DNA from: an uncultured Clostridia bacterium
Lineage (GTDB): Bacteria > Bacillota > Clostridia > Oscillospirales > Ruminococcaceae
Length of the DNA stretch: 64,000 bases
Direction: 5' to 3'
NCBI GenBank assembly: GCA_947589215.1
Contig: CANQCL010000006.1
Coordinates: 58,279-122,278 of the forward strand
Shown piece after piece: positions 10,444 through 20,399 of the stretch. Under the pieces are notes generated by a model. It made no database searches. It was given only the letters and a program-made list of their open reading frames with translations, and was not told the origin of the DNA. The translations under genes were made by a program, and so were the position numbers. Position 1 is the stretch's first letter, and the number at the start of each line of letters is the position of its first letter.

Positions 10444-10453
10444 TTGCATCTGA

Positions 10454-11323
10454 TTATTTTACATCTGGTAGGCATATTTCACAGAACATTTGACCTATGA
10501 ATTTGTCAGCACATTGTTTTACCCTGCACTCACTGTCGAATATTCCGAATACCGCCGAGCCGCTTCCTGTCATAACAGAACCGAGTGCTCCTGACATCAG
10601 CATTTCGCTTTTTATATATTGTATAATGCCATCAGAAGTAACATCTTCAAGAGAATTTGATAAGGTCTTAGATATTGCTTTAAGGTCGCCGGAATTTAGG
10701 GCGGTCATAAATTTATCAAAATCAGATAGTCTTGGGTTTTCAAGCTCGTCAAATCTTTTGTAAGAAAGAGGCGTTGAAATTGAAATGTCTGGTTTCACAA
10801 CAAGAATTTCGCACTTTGGCAGGGGTTTCAGAGGAGTTATTTTGTCTCCAATGCCTTCGCACAGAGCAGTACCGCCGACAATACAAAAGGGAACATCAGC
10901 GCCGACTGCCGCACCTATTTTGCAAAGCTCATCAGTTGACAACAAATCTCCGCATAGTCTATTCAAACCCAATATAACTGCCGCTCCGTCGGCGCTCCCT
11001 CCTGCAAGACCTGCTCCGCTTGGTATGTGTTTGTCAATGTATATTTCAATGCTGTCAAAGGGTATTTCACCCACAGATTTAATGTATGCGCAACAAGCCT
11101 TGTATGCAATATTTCTTTTATCGGCAGGAATATCAGGAACATTGCAGGTTATTGATATGTCGGGAAGCTCAGTTTTCTCGCCGTTTATAGTCAAAGTGAC
11201 ATAATCAAAAATTGATATTGTCTGCATTACAGAACGGAGATTATGATAGCCGTCCTTCCTTTTGCCGACAATATCAAGTATGAGATTTATTTTTGCAGGA
11301 GCTTTAAGCGTAATACTTTGCAT
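10454..11323 (-). CDS. ispE: 4-diphosphocytidyl-2-C-methyl-D-erythritol kinase
   Basis: GHMP kinase of the MEP isoprenoid pathway. It phosphorylates the 2-hydroxyl of CDP-methylerythritol. The 289-residue protein opens with KAPAKINLILDIVGKRKDGYH and carries the ATP-binding IPSGAGLAGGSADGAA loop and the late MTGSGSAVFGIF motif. Its ATG directly abuts the stop of the upstream aminotransferase, so it is the last gene of the lrp operon, which ends at the terminator at 10414-10443. Confidence 0.96.
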   Translation of the reverse strand: MQSITLKAPAKINLILDIVGKRKDGYHNLRSVMQTISIFDYVTLTINGEKTELPDISITCNVPDIPADKRNIAYKACCAYIKSVGEIPFDSIEIYIDKHIPSGAGLAGGSADGAAVILGLNRLCGDLLSTDELCKIGAAVGADVPFCIVGGTALCEGIGDKITPLKPLPKCEILVVKPDISISTPLSYKRFDELENPRLSDFDKFMTALNSGDLKAISKTLSNSLEDVTSDGIIQYIKSEMLMSGALGSVMTGSGSAVFGIFDSECRVKQCADKFIGQMFCEICLPDVK

Positions 11324-12502
11324 TTAACAGTTCTCCTTGATTTCACGAACAAACTCGCCTATCTTTTTAATAGCTTTCTTCAGGTGGTCAAGAGAGTATG
11401 CATATGAGACTCTGATAAAGCCCTCACCGCACTCGCCGAATGCGTCACCGGGAACAACGGCTACATTCTTAGTATACAAGAGTTTCTCGCAGAACTCTTG
11501 ACTGGAAAGCCCGGTTGATTTTATGCATGGGAACACGTAGAACGCTCCCTCAGGCTCAAAGCAGTCAAGACCTATCTCGTTAAAGCCGTGTACACAGAAA
11601 CGCCGTCTCATATTGTATTCATCAACCATCATATCGATATCGCTTCGGCAATTTTTTAGCGCCTCGATAGCGGCATACTGGCTAACAGTCGGCGATGACA
11701 TAATTCCGTATTGATGAATCTTAAGTATCTGACTTACAAGCTCTCTCGGAGCGCATAAAAAGCCGAGCCGCCACCCTGTCATAGCAAATGCCTTTGAAAA
11801 GCCGTTGATAAGTATTGTTCTCTCTTTCATACCATCACACTCAACAATAGAGCAGTGCTTTCTGCCATAGGTAAGCTCTGAGTAGATCTCGTCTGAAATA
11901 ACTATGATATTTGTATCTCTTAAAACTTCGGCAATAGGTTCTAGTTCGTCCTTTGTCATAATAGCGCCGGTTGGGTTGTTCGGAAATGGCAGAACAAGAG
12001 CCTTTGTCTTGTCGGTTATTTTATCTTTAAGAGCCTTTGCAGTCAGCTTGAAGTCATCCTCTGCTTTTGTCTCAACTATAACGGGTATTCCGCCTGAAAG
12101 CTCAACGATAGGTCTGTAGCATACAAAGCAAGGCTCGACGATTAAAATCTCGTCTCCCGGTTCAACGATAGCACGGATAGAAAGGTCTATACCCTCCGAA
12201 CCGCCAACTGTGACGATTATCTCATTATCGGGAGAGTACTCGGTTTTTGCGTAGTCTATAACATATTCGGAAATAGACTTTCTAAGATCAATAAGCCCTG
12301 CATTAGCTGTATAAAAGGTTTTTCCGCGCTCAAGAGCGGTAATTGCTGCACGTCTTATAGGCCAGGGCGTCTGAAAGTTAGGCTCACCCACACCGAGTGC
12401 AATTACATTTTCCATAGTCTGAGCGAGATCGAAAAACTTTCTTATGCCGGAGGGCTTCATCTCTCTGGTTTTTTTATTTATTATCCTGCTGTAGTCTATC
12501 AT
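11324..12502 (-). CDS. Pyridoxal-phosphate aminotransferase, class I/II
   Basis: A 392-residue fold-type I aminotransferase. Visible motifs are GVGEPNFQTPWPIR near the N-terminus, PNNPTGA, VISDEIYSELTYG, the PLP-lysine segment NGFSKAFAMTGWRLG and the late FIRVSYA arginine motif. It resembles PatA/AspC-like enzymes; the amino-donor specificity cannot be read from sequence. The ORF overlaps the upstream Lrp-type gene by four bases, implying coupled translation and probable regulation by that protein. Confidence 0.9.
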   Translation of the reverse strand: MIDYSRIINKKTREMKPSGIRKFFDLAQTMENVIALGVGEPNFQTPWPIRRAAITALERGKTFYTANAGLIDLRKSISEYVIDYAKTEYSPDNEIIVTVGGSEGIDLSIRAIVEPGDEILIVEPCFVCYRPIVELSGGIPVIVETKAEDDFKLTAKALKDKITDKTKALVLPFPNNPTGAIMTKDELEPIAEVLRDTNIIVISDEIYSELTYGRKHCSIVECDGMKERTILINGFSKAFAMTGWRLGFLCAPRELVSQILKIHQYGIMSSPTVSQYAAIEALKNCRSDIDMMVDEYNMRRRFCVHGFNEIGLDCFEPEGAFYVFPCIKSTGLSSQEFCEKLLYTKNVAVVPGDAFGECGEGFIRVSYAYSLDHLKKAIKKIGEFVREIKENC

Positions 12503-12984
12503 GGGGAAACTAATCCTCTTTCATCAATAATTTTGTCGGAAAGGTCGATTCCATTGTCTTTGTATTTTTTGAGAACAAAGTGTGTTGCGGTCGATAAAAC
12601 GCCCTCCAGTGGAGCAAGCCTTTGAGCCACAAACAGGGAAATCTCCATAAGGTTTGTACCTTTTATGGTGATGCCCAAATCGTATCCTCCCGACATAAGC
12701 CAGACGTTTTCGACCTCGTCATACTGGCTGACTGTTCTTGCAATTTCGTCAAAACCGCTTTGTGCTCTTGGTGAAACCTTGAGTTCAATATATGCGGTTA
12801 CTAAGTCTCCGCAGTCAACAGCCGCCTGTTCGTTAATGACGGTGTTATAGCCTTTGATAATTCCGTCGTTTTCGAATTTTTCTATCTTATCTGCGACCTC
12901 CTGTTCAGAGATGCCGAGCATAACGCCCAGCTCCGAATTTGAAAGCCGTGCATTCTTTTTAAGAAGTTTAAGCAAAGAATCCAT
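12499..12984 (-). CDS. Lrp/AsnC family transcriptional regulator
   Basis: A 161-residue protein with an N-terminal winged HTH (about 1-55, ARLSNSELGVMLGISEQEVADKI) and a C-terminal RAM ligand-binding domain (about 65-140, including VWLMSGGYDLGITIKG). It heads an operon with an aminotransferase and ispE, a common pairing in Clostridia, so it probably senses an amino acid and controls the neighbour. The effector is unknown. A good minus-strand promoter lies just upstream. Confidence 0.9.
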   Translation of the reverse strand: MDSLLKLLKKNARLSNSELGVMLGISEQEVADKIEKFENDGIIKGYNTVINEQAAVDCGDLVTAYIELKVSPRAQSGFDEIARTVSQYDEVENVWLMSGGYDLGITIKGTNLMEISLFVAQRLAPLEGVLSTATHFVLKKYKDNGIDLSDKIIDERGLVSP

Positions 12985-13014
12985 ATTGTGTGCCTCCTGT
13001 TAGAAATTAATAAT

Positions 13015-13043
13015 ATTATACTATTAATATGTAATAATGTCAA
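13015..13043 (-). promoter_or_regulatory. Sigma-A promoter of the lrp-aminotransferase-ispE operon
   Basis: On the minus strand: TTGACA (13038-13043), a 17 bp spacer and TATAAT (13015-13020), both perfect consensus, about 30 bp before the lrp start. Confidence 0.8.
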
Positions 13044-13122
13044 TCAAGCCTGAAAGATAAAAGAAACAAGAAGCCAGAAGCAAGAATCAAGAAGTAAAAA
13101 AACCGCATTACATTAAGAATAA

Positions 13123-13169
13123 GGTACATATAAGTACCAATATAATTTTTGGTGGTACAAATATGTACC
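13123..13169. promoter_or_regulatory. Two palindromic operators upstream of the XRE gene
   Basis: Two near-identical sites, GGTAC-6-GTACC at 13123-13138 and GGTAC-6-GTACC at 13154-13169, with centres 31 bp apart (three helical turns). A half-site-like GTGCCA follows at 13175-13180, overlapping the -35 region of the extended -10 promoter (TGT-TATAAT, 13198-13203). This is probably the autoregulatory operator of the XRE protein. Confidence 0.65.
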
Positions 13170-13235
13170 ATTTTGTGCCATTAAGCAAATTTTATGTTAT
13201 AATTCAATTAATTAAAAATAAAAGGATGTGTTAAA

Positions 13236-13475
13236 ATGTGTTCGTACACAGAAAGATTAAAAGAATTAAGAAAAGAAGCAGGGTTATCGCAAGAAGAATT
13301 GGCTAAAAAGATATACATATCGCAGAGTTGTATGTCAAAATATGAAAGCGGTAAAAGTTTCATGCCGACATGCAGAGCAATAGCGCTTGCAAAATACTAT
13401 AATGTATGTGTTGATTATTTAATTGGACTAACAGATGAAAGGCGAAGTTTTGGAAACTACAATAAAAAACTTTAA
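13236..13475 (+). CDS. Small XRE-family HTH regulator
   Basis: A 79-residue protein that is nearly all Cro/C1-type helix-turn-helix (about 8-62: LRKEAGLSQEELAKKIYISQSCMSKYESGKSFMPTCRAIALAKYYNVCVDYLIGL). No effector domain. It stands alone behind its own promoter and paired operators, so simple autoregulation is likely; its other targets are unknown. RBS AAAGGATGTG. Confidence 0.85.
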   Translation: MCSYTERLKELRKEAGLSQEELAKKIYISQSCMSKYESGKSFMPTCRAIALAKYYNVCVDYLIGLTDERRSFGNYNKKL

Positions 13476-13490
13476 AAGCAGAAAAAACAA

Positions 13491-13516
13491 CACCGCAGAC
13501 TAAAAAGTCTGCGGTG
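13491..13516 (-). terminator. Likely trp operon terminator
   Basis: An 11 bp stem (CACCGCAGACT, loop of four, AGTCTGCGGTG). The T-run lies on the minus-strand side (TTGTTTTTTC), about 100 bases after the trpA stop, so it serves the trp transcript better than the plus-strand XRE gene. Confidence 0.65.
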
Positions 13517-13534
13517 AACAAAAGGAAGTGTAAA

Positions 13535-13624
13535 ATGAAACAAAAAATCTTTATGTATTTCATCATTATTATAACACAACTAATTGATTTGTCAAGAGTT
13601 TTTTGTAAATTTTTTCAATCATAA
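13535..13624 (+). CDS. Possible 29-residue hydrophobic peptide
   Basis: The short frame follows AAAGGAAGTG by about five bases. It encodes a peptide with an Ile-rich hydrophobic core (FMYFIIIITQLI) and a basic C-terminus, and overlaps the 3' end of trpA on the other strand by six bases. Its size and make-up resemble small membrane peptides, but the low-complexity AT-rich setting makes chance a real alternative. Confidence 0.2.
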   Translation: MKQKIFMYFIIIITQLIDLSRVFCKFFQS

Positions 13625-14410
13625 TGCATTTTTTAGATTGTTAACAAATTCTCCGACTTTGTCTATGCTCTTTTTACCGTATTCTGCAATGATGTTTACG
13701 ATAGCGCTACCGACAATAACTCCGTCACAGTATTGAGACATCTTTTTTGCCTGCTCTGGATTTGAGATACCAAATCCTACGCAGGCGGGGCAGGAGGCAG
13801 ACGAATTAATAAGCGAGAAAAACTCGTCGAAGTTTGTGGTAAAGGTCGAGCGTGTTCCTGTTACGCCGACTGACGAAACACAGTATAAAAAGCCCTTGCT
13901 CTGTGACGCAATAGTCTTTACTCTGTCGTGTGAGGTAGGCGCAACAAGATTTATATTATAAACTCCGTACTCGTTGGAGAGGGCTTCGACTTCATTTCGC
14001 TCTTCAAAGGGGAGATCGGGTATAATAACGCCGTCAATACCGCTTTTTTTGCAGTTTGTAAAGAATTTCTCAGTGCCGTATTTAAAAACTGTGTTTATGT
14101 ACATCATCAAGAGCAAAGGAGCGTCAGTTTCTTCTCTGAGTTCGCCTACTAAACCGAATATCTGGTCTAGGTTAGTTCCGTTGTTCAAAGAGCGCAGAGA
14201 CGCTTTTTGAATAGTAGGACCTTCGGCGATAGGGTCTGAAAAGGGAACTCCCAGTTCTATAATGTCTGCTCCGCACTCAAGCTTTTTAAGTACCAGCTTT
14301 TTTGTGGTTTCAAGGTCTGGATCGCCTGCTGTAACAAAGGTTATAAGAGCCTTTTTACCGTCGGCTTTCAGCTTTTCAAAGCAAGCGTCTATACGATTTT
14401 TATTCTTCAA
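13619..14410 (-). CDS. trpA: Tryptophan synthase alpha chain
   Basis: Cleaves indole-3-glycerol phosphate to indole, which passes through a tunnel to TrpB. A 263-residue TIM barrel with the signature [25 protein letters not shown] (catalytic Glu and Asp) and [12 protein letters not shown]. It overlaps trpB by 11 bases and is the last gene of the trp operon. Confidence 0.97.
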   Translation of the reverse strand: MKNKNRIDACFEKLKADGKKALITFVTAGDPDLETTKKLVLKKLECGADIIELGVPFSDPIAEGPTIQKASLRSLNNGTNLDQIFGLVGELREETDAPLLLMMYINTVFKYGTEKFFTNCKKSGIDGVIIPDLPFEERNEVEALSNEYGVYNINLVAPTSHDRVKTIASQSKGFLYCVSSVGVTGTRSTFTTNFDEFFSLINSSASCPACVGFGISNPEQAKKMSQYCDGVIVGSAIVNIIAEYGKKSIDKVGEFVNNLKNAL

Positions 14411-15596
14411 CTAAATCAACTCCTCTATATCGTGCGATTGAGTAAACGTCCTTGTCGCCCCGTCCTGATAGGTTTATAACAAGTATGCTGTCTTTAGGCA
14501 TATCAGGGGCAATTTTCAGAGCTGCCGCAACAGCATGTGCAGATTCAATAGCGGGAATTATACCTTCGGTTTTAGATAGATATTCAAAAGCGCAGACAGC
14601 CTCCTCGTCGGTGATGTCTACATATTCTGCTCTGCCGATTGAGTTAAGATAAGCGTGTTCAGGTCCTATTCCCGGATAGTCAAGCCCTGCCGAGATAGAG
14701 TAAACTGGGTCAATTTGACCGTACTCATTTTGCAGGAAAAGCGACTTCATACCGTGAAAAATTCCGAGTGAGCCTTTAGTAATGGTTGCGGCGTGTTCAG
14801 GGGTATCTATACCTCGTCCTGCAGCCTCTGCACCGACTAGGCGAACGCTCTTGTCATTTATGAAGTCGTAGAAAGCACCCATAGCGTTTGAACCGCCGCC
14901 AACACAGGCAACAACGCAGTCGGGGAGCTTGCCCTCTTTCTCTTTAAGCTGAGACTTTATCTCCTCGCCGATAATTTTCTGAAAATCTCTCACCATTTCA
15001 GGGTAGGGGTGAGGTCCCATAACAGAGCCTATGCAGTAGAATGTGGTTTCAATGTTAGTACACCAGTCACGCATAGCCTCGTTGATAGCGTCTTTAAGGG
15101 TAGATGTTCCGCTTGAAACGCCTGTTACCTTTGCCCCCAGCAGATTCATTCTATACACATTCAGCGACTGCCGTTTCATATCCTCAGCGCCCATATAAAC
15201 TTCGCACTCTAACCCGAACAAAGCACAAGCTGTAGCAGTTGCAACGCCGTGCTGACCGGCTCCCGTTTCGGCAATAATTCTTTTCTTGCCCATTTTCTTT
15301 GCAAGCAGAATTTGTCCTAGCACATTGTTTATCTTATGCGAGCCTGTGTGGTTCAGATCCTCACGCTTGATGTATATTTTGGCTCCGCCCAAATCATTTG
15401 TCATTTTCTCAGCGAAGTATAAAAGAGACGGTCTGCCTGCATACTCCTTGTATAGAGCCGTCAGTTCACGCTTGAAATCCTTATCGTTCTTATACTTGCT
15501 GTAAGCCTCCTCAAGCTCCAAAACGGCGTTCATAACCGTCTCAGGAACATACTGACCGCCGTATTCGCCATAGCGACCCTTACTGGAATTAGTCAT
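14400..15596 (-). CDS. trpB: Tryptophan synthase beta chain
   Basis: PLP enzyme joining indole and serine. It has 398 residues and is of the standard TrpB1 type. [12 protein letters not shown] and the PLP-lysine segment [15 protein letters not shown] are intact, with the phosphate-binding GGGSNAMG and the ETGAGQHG loop. It overlaps trpA and lies 70 bp after trpF; that gap holds a TTGACAATT-type heptamer repeat (15641-15680) and the RBS AAGGAGGT. Confidence 0.97.
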   Translation of the reverse strand: MTNSSKGRYGEYGGQYVPETVMNAVLELEEAYSKYKNDKDFKRELTALYKEYAGRPSLLYFAEKMTNDLGGAKIYIKREDLNHTGSHKINNVLGQILLAKKMGKKRIIAETGAGQHGVATATACALFGLECEVYMGAEDMKRQSLNVYRMNLLGAKVTGVSSGTSTLKDAINEAMRDWCTNIETTFYCIGSVMGPHPYPEMVRDFQKIIGEEIKSQLKEKEGKLPDCVVACVGGGSNAMGAFYDFINDKSVRLVGAEAAGRGIDTPEHAATITKGSLGIFHGMKSLFLQNEYGQIDPVYSISAGLDYPGIGPEHAYLNSIGRAEYVDITDEEAVCAFEYLSKTEGIIPAIESAHAVAAALKIAPDMPKDSILVINLSGRGDKDVYSIARYRGVDLVEE

Positions 15597-15666
15597 AAAT
15601 TTACCTCCTTATTGATAGGTGAATAATTAGTATATTGGAAAATTGTCCATTGTCAATTGTCAATTG

Positions 15667-16281
15667 TCAATTATCCATTATTAAAATCGTTAGCTTTTTA
15701 ATTTTATCTCTGTCCTTTTTTTTGTCTGTTTCAACCGAGCTTGAAACGTCTATGCCGTAAGGCTTTACCGTTTCTATAGCCTCTTTTATATTATCAGCCG
15801 ATATTCCTCCTGCTAGGAAGAACGGCTTTGTAATTTCAGCGTTTTTGATAATTTCCCAGTTACCGACTTTCCCTGTACCACCGACAGAACCCTTTGAAAA
15901 GCTGTCTATAAGAAGTTTGTCGGCGCAGCCTTGACACGCATTACTTATTTCATCTGACGTTTGCGGTCTTATAGCTTTCCATATCTCGCAGTCGGTATGC
16001 TCTTTGAGAGACTTGATAAAAGCGTCGTCCTCATCGCCGTGAAGCTGAATTACACCGAGATATTTTGAAAACGGTATAATTGTGTCTAAGGTCTCGTTGA
16101 CAAAAACACCAACAGGAATTATCTTGTTAGAAAGCTCGCTTGTAAGCTTTGCAAGCTCATCAAGGCTTATATGACGCCAAAAAGGTTCTGAAAGTATAAA
16201 CCCAGCGTAGTCGGGCTGAAACTCGTTTACATAAGCTATATCTTCACTTCTGCGCAAGCCGCAGATTTTAAGCTTTGTCAT
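15667..16281 (-). CDS. trpF: Phosphoribosylanthranilate isomerase
   Basis: A 204-residue TIM barrel isomerising PRA to CdRP. It begins MTKLKICGLRRSEDI (catalytic Cys in the KICG motif) and has FLAGGISADNI and GIDVSSSVET near the end. It overlaps trpC by four bases. Its final residues (IMDN) and the TGA are encoded by the first units of the heptamer repeat that fills the trpF-trpB gap. Confidence 0.95.
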   Translation of the reverse strand: MTKLKICGLRRSEDIAYVNEFQPDYAGFILSEPFWRHISLDELAKLTSELSNKIIPVGVFVNETLDTIIPFSKYLGVIQLHGDEDDAFIKSLKEHTDCEIWKAIRPQTSDEISNACQGCADKLLIDSFSKGSVGGTGKVGNWEIIKNAEITKPFFLAGGISADNIKEAIETVKPYGIDVSSSVETDKKKDRDKIKKLTILIMDN

Positions 16282-17054
16282 ATGCTTCTCAGCTCCTTAA
16301 GAGTAGTTGATATGTTACCACTTCTCATAAGCGTTTCGCCGATAAGAACCGCCGACGCACCCAAATTTCGCACAGCCCTCATATCAAAATTGTCCTTAAT
16401 CCCACTTTCGGAGACAATGACCTTGTCTTTTGGGATAAGTGAAGCCAGTTTGCCGGTAGTGTTTAAATCGACATTGAATGTCTTGAGGTTCCTGTTATTG
16501 ATGCCGATTATATCTGCACCAATATTCATCGCCTTTTCAAGTTCGCTCTCGTTATGAACTTCAACAAGGCAGTCGAGTGACAGGGAAGATGCAAGCTTGT
16601 AAAATCTGCTAAGCGTTTTTTCATCGAGAACAGCGGCAATAAGCAGAATTGCCGATGCGCCTATTGCTCTTGCTTCATAGATTTGATACTCGTCAATGAT
16701 GAAGTCTTTGCGGAGAATTGGAATATTAACGCACTCTGCAATGCTTTTTAAATACTCAGACGAGCCTTGAAAATAATGCTCCTCAGTTAGACATGAGATA
16801 GCGTCTGCACCTGCCGATTCGTACTCCTTAGCGATTTCAACAGGGTGAAAGTCAGGTCTTATCAGACCTTTTGACGGCGAGGCTTTCTTTACCTCGCAGA
16901 TAACGCTTAAACTATCACCGGAAATGGCAGACTTAAAGTCTTTAGTCATAAAATCAGAATTAAGAGCTTTTCTTTTCATAGCTTCAAAAGACACTTTTGC
17001 CATTTCTTTTTCAAGCTGGAGTTTTCTTTTTTCGATTATTTCATCTAAAATCAT
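16278..17054 (-). CDS. trpC: Indole-3-glycerol phosphate synthase
   Basis: A 258-residue TIM barrel closing the indole ring. CEVKKASPSKGLIRPDFHPVEIAK carries the catalytic Lys, with ILRKDFIIDEYQIYEAR and GINNRNLKTFNVD further on. It is separate from TrpF, unlike in enterobacteria, with which it overlaps by four bases. The 93 bp gap from trpGD contains a short GC-rich palindrome (17128-17147). Confidence 0.96.
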   Translation of the reverse strand: MILDEIIEKRKLQLEKEMAKVSFEAMKRKALNSDFMTKDFKSAISGDSLSVICEVKKASPSKGLIRPDFHPVEIAKEYESAGADAISCLTEEHYFQGSSEYLKSIAECVNIPILRKDFIIDEYQIYEARAIGASAILLIAAVLDEKTLSRFYKLASSLSLDCLVEVHNESELEKAMNIGADIIGINNRNLKTFNVDLNTTGKLASLIPKDKVIVSESGIKDNFDMRAVRNLGASAVLIGETLMRSGNISTTLKELRSI

Positions 17055-17147
17055 ATTTTATCACCAAAGTTTTTTATTATAGGATTTAGGCAGAGTACAA
17101 GATGCAAGAATTTTATATTTTGTAGAGAGCCAGCGGCGGCTCGCCGC

Positions 17148-18794
17148 TTAGCTTTTTACTTCTGAGTTTGTGAACTCTATTAGCTCCTCCAGCTTTCTTA
17201 AAGCCTTACCGCTGTCAATGGACTCCTCAGCCAGCTTTATTCCGTCGGCTATCGTTTCTGCGTTGCCCGTTACATACAAAGCACAGCCTGCATTTAGCAA
17301 AACAATGTCTCTTTTTGCGCCTTGCTCTTTACCGCTGAGAATATCACGGGTGATTTGTGCGTTCTCCTCTGGAGTACCTCCTTTGACATCTTCTTTTGAC
17401 GCACGATTAAATCCGAAGTCCTCTGGAGATATTTCGTATTTCTCAATTTTACCGTTGTTTATCTCGCAGACGGTTGTTGAATCTGAAATTGATATCTCGT
17501 CAATTTTGTCGTTTCCGTAAACCAGCATTGCACGCTTTATTCCAAGCTTTATAAGAACATTTGCCATATTCTCCATAATGTCAGGAGAGTAAACACCAAG
17601 CACCATATACTCGGCAAACGCAGGGTTTAAAAGGGGTCCCATAATATTGAATACGGTTTTTGTGCCTATTTGCTTTCTGACAGGACCTACAAAGCGCATT
17701 GCTGGGTGGTAGCTTTGAGCAAACAGGAATGAAATACCTACCTTTTCAATACATTTTTCAGCCTGCTCGGGAACTGATGCTATCTTAACTCCCAAAGCCT
17801 CTAAGCAGTCGGCGGCGCCGCTTTTTGAAGATGCGCTTCTGTTGCCGTGTTTTGCCACCTTCTGACCTGCTCCTGCTATTACAAACGAGGAGGTAGTAGA
17901 TATGTTAAAGCTGTTTGACATATCTCCGCCTGTGCCTACGATGTCAACTGAATCAGAGCAGTTTTTCAGTTTAGCCGCTTTTTCCCTCATAACCTTAGCA
18001 AAACCTGTTATCTCGTCAATTGTCTCACCTTTAATTGACATCGCCGTCAGTAGGGAAGACGTCTGAGCAAGAGTTGCCCTGTCGCAGGTTATAATGTCCA
18101 TAGCTGAGTAAGCCTCGTCCTCAGTTAGGCTTTCACCGTTTACTACCTTTGCAATGTACTTTTTAAGCTCTGTTCTTTCACTTTCCGGAACCATAATGTT
18201 ATCACTCGCTTTCGTTTTAATTCCTGCAATATTATTGAGGAAGTTTTCTATAATTTTCCGTCCTGTGTCTGTCATAACAGATTCGGGATGGAATTGAACA
18301 CCGTAGGTTGGATGCTCTTTGTGTCTGATAGCCATAATTTGATTTTTGCTGTCATACGCCGTTATTTCTAAGCACTCGGGCAAGGTTTCGCTGTCAACTA
18401 TCAAAGAGTGATATCTTGCGACCTTGATTTTTTTAGGAAGTCCAGTAAACAGGGGATTGTCAGTGCTGAGTGTTATGTCTGTTGCCTTTCCGTGAAGCTG
18501 TTCTTTGGCGATAACCACCTTTCCGCCGAATGCCTCTGCAATAGACTGATGACCCAAGCAAACGCCGAGAATAGGAATCTTTCCGCTGAAATGTTTTATT
18601 GTCTCAACTGAAATACCTGCGTCTTTCGGGTAGCAGGGACCGGGCGAGATAATTAGTGCATCAGGGCAAAGAGCCTCGATTTCAGCAATGGTTATCTCGT
18701 CATTTCTTGCAACCTTGATATCGCTGTAAAGCTCGCCTATATACTGATAAAGATTATAGGTAAAACTATCATAATTATCTATTATTAATATCAT
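17148..18794 (-). CDS. trpGD: Fused anthranilate synthase glutaminase / anthranilate phosphoribosyltransferase
   Basis: A 548-residue two-enzyme fusion. Residues 1-190 are the class I glutamine amidotransferase TrpG, with SPGPCYPKDAG, the nucleophile GVCLGHQ and the His/Glu GVQFHPES motif. Residues about 208-545 are TrpD, with VDIVGTGGDMSNSFNISTTSS (PRPP-binding), KHGNRS and GPLLNP. The fusion supplies ammonia to TrpE and carries out the next pathway step. Fused TrpGD is known from enterobacteria and scattered elsewhere, so it is a useful lineage marker here. Confidence 0.96.
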   Translation of the reverse strand: MILIIDNYDSFTYNLYQYIGELYSDIKVARNDEITIAEIEALCPDALIISPGPCYPKDAGISVETIKHFSGKIPILGVCLGHQSIAEAFGGKVVIAKEQLHGKATDITLSTDNPLFTGLPKKIKVARYHSLIVDSETLPECLEITAYDSKNQIMAIRHKEHPTYGVQFHPESVMTDTGRKIIENFLNNIAGIKTKASDNIMVPESERTELKKYIAKVVNGESLTEDEAYSAMDIITCDRATLAQTSSLLTAMSIKGETIDEITGFAKVMREKAAKLKNCSDSVDIVGTGGDMSNSFNISTTSSFVIAGAGQKVAKHGNRSASSKSGAADCLEALGVKIASVPEQAEKCIEKVGISFLFAQSYHPAMRFVGPVRKQIGTKTVFNIMGPLLNPAFAEYMVLGVYSPDIMENMANVLIKLGIKRAMLVYGNDKIDEISISDSTTVCEINNGKIEKYEISPEDFGFNRASKEDVKGGTPEENAQITRDILSGKEQGAKRDIVLLNAGCALYVTGNAETIADGIKLAEESIDSGKALRKLEELIEFTNSEVKS

Positions 18795-18844
18795 AAAAAC
18801 CCTCCGTTTTGATTGATAGTGCGCATTTAATTATTCACTATCCA

Positions 18845-20335
18845 TTATCCATTGTCAACTGTTAAATCCGCTGCCTCTTTGATTGCATTAATAACCGCCA
18901 GCGCTTTGTTGCAGGATTCCTGATACTCGTTTTCAGGAACGCTGTCGAGGACTACTCCTCCGCCTGCCTGAACATAAGCCTTATTGTTTTTAAAAAGTAC
19001 CGTTCTTATCGCAATGCAGGTGTCTAGGCTTCCATCGAAAGCGAGATAGCCTACAGTTCCTCCGTAAAGACCTCTGCGTGTAGGCTCAAGCTCATCTATA
19101 ATTTCCATAGCCCTTACCTTAGGCGCACCTGAGAGCGTTCCCGCAGGCAGAACAGCCATTAGAGCGTCTAAAGGTTCCTTGCCGTTGTCGAGCTCGCCCT
19201 CTACGTTTGAAACAAGATGCATAACCTTTGAGTAGCGTTCAACTATCATATAGTCGGTCACGTTCACACTGCCGAACTTTGATACCTTTCCTATGTCGTT
19301 TCTGCCAAGATCTACAAGCATTGTATGCTCAGCACGCTCCTTAGGGTCGTTAAGAAGCTGTTGTTCGTTTCTGTAGTCCTCCTCATCAGTGGAGCCTCTT
19401 TTAATTGTACCCGCAATTGGCTTTGTGATAACCGTTTTGCCGTTTACAGATACAAGCTTTTCAGGTGAAGCTCCTGCAAAGGCGTAGTCATTGTGCTTGA
19501 AGTAGTAAAGGTAAGGGGAGGGGTTAGTAGAGCGGAGCATTCTGTATACATCAAAGCTGTCGGGCGGATTATCCACCTCAAACCTCTGAGACGGAACGAC
19601 CTGAAAAATATCTCCGTTTTTTATGTACTCCTTAGCCTTTTCGACGTTTGCAAGGTATTTTTCTTTAGTTATATTTGATCTGATTTCTATATCTTTATGT
19701 GCTTTATTAACCGATACATTAACCTTTGAAACATAATTTTTCAAAACGCTGATTATCTCGTCTTTTCTTTTTATGCAGTCGTCATACTGCTTGTCGATAT
19801 CTTCGCTTGAATGAATGTTTAAGATTATAACTGCCTTGTTGCTAAGGTGGTCATAAGCGACTATTTCATCAAACAGAAAAAGATTAGCGTCGGGCATATC
19901 AAGGTCGTCGGCTGGCGGGTTGCACAGAGTTTTCTCAAAATATCTTACCATATCGTAGGCGAAGTAACCAATAAGACCACCCGTAAGCTTAGGTCGGTTA
20001 GGGAAACGGGGAGACTTATACTCCTTTAAAATATTCGACAAAAAGCCAATAGGGTCTGATACCTCAAATTTTTCATCCTTTCCGTTTTTTGAGACGACAG
20101 CTATCTTATCTTTAAGCGTAATTTCAGCTTTTGGGTTGATTCCAACAAATGAATATCGACCCCACTGATCGCTGTTGTCTACCGATTCGAGTATAAAGCA
20201 GTTGTCATACGCCTCGTGGAGCGCATTAAAAAGCTGAATCGGCGTGTAAGAATCTACAAGCAGTTCATAAAAAACAGGAACCGTCTTGTAATTTTTCAAA
20301 ATGTCTTTGACTTCCTCTTTGGTTGGATAAAGCAT
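18845..20335 (-). CDS. trpE: Anthranilate synthase component I
   Basis: Converts chorismate and ammonia to anthranilate. The start is the ATG at 20335, preceded by a strong AAAGGAGGT; an in-frame ATG at 20413 lies inside the T-box terminator hairpin and is not used. The protein then has 496 residues. The chorismate-binding C-terminal half has [64 protein letters not shown] and [11 protein letters not shown]. The last residues (TVDNG) and the stop come from a heptamer repeat. Expression is governed by the upstream Trp T-box. Confidence 0.96.
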   Translation of the reverse strand: MLYPTKEEVKDILKNYKTVPVFYELLVDSYTPIQLFNALHEAYDNCFILESVDNSDQWGRYSFVGINPKAEITLKDKIAVVSKNGKDEKFEVSDPIGFLSNILKEYKSPRFPNRPKLTGGLIGYFAYDMVRYFEKTLCNPPADDLDMPDANLFLFDEIVAYDHLSNKAVIILNIHSSEDIDKQYDDCIKRKDEIISVLKNYVSKVNVSVNKAHKDIEIRSNITKEKYLANVEKAKEYIKNGDIFQVVPSQRFEVDNPPDSFDVYRMLRSTNPSPYLYYFKHNDYAFAGASPEKLVSVNGKTVITKPIAGTIKRGSTDEEDYRNEQQLLNDPKERAEHTMLVDLGRNDIGKVSKFGSVNVTDYMIVERYSKVMHLVSNVEGELDNGKEPLDALMAVLPAGTLSGAPKVRAMEIIDELEPTRRGLYGGTVGYLAFDGSLDTCIAIRTVLFKNNKAYVQAGGGVVLDSVPENEYQESCNKALAVINAIKEAADLTVDNG

Positions 20336-20399
20336 AAAATTTACCTCCTTTACAAGATGCAAGAAGCAATAGCGGCAAGCCGCCAATATTATCGTTGCA

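Noticed and set aside
13491..13516. Terminator of the XRE gene on the plus strand
   Set aside because: No T-run follows on the plus strand; the T-run is on the minus side, after trpA.
15641..15680. CRISPR-like array in the repeated TTGACAATT units
   Set aside because: Units are 7 bp, degenerate and without spacers; no cas gene is in the window.
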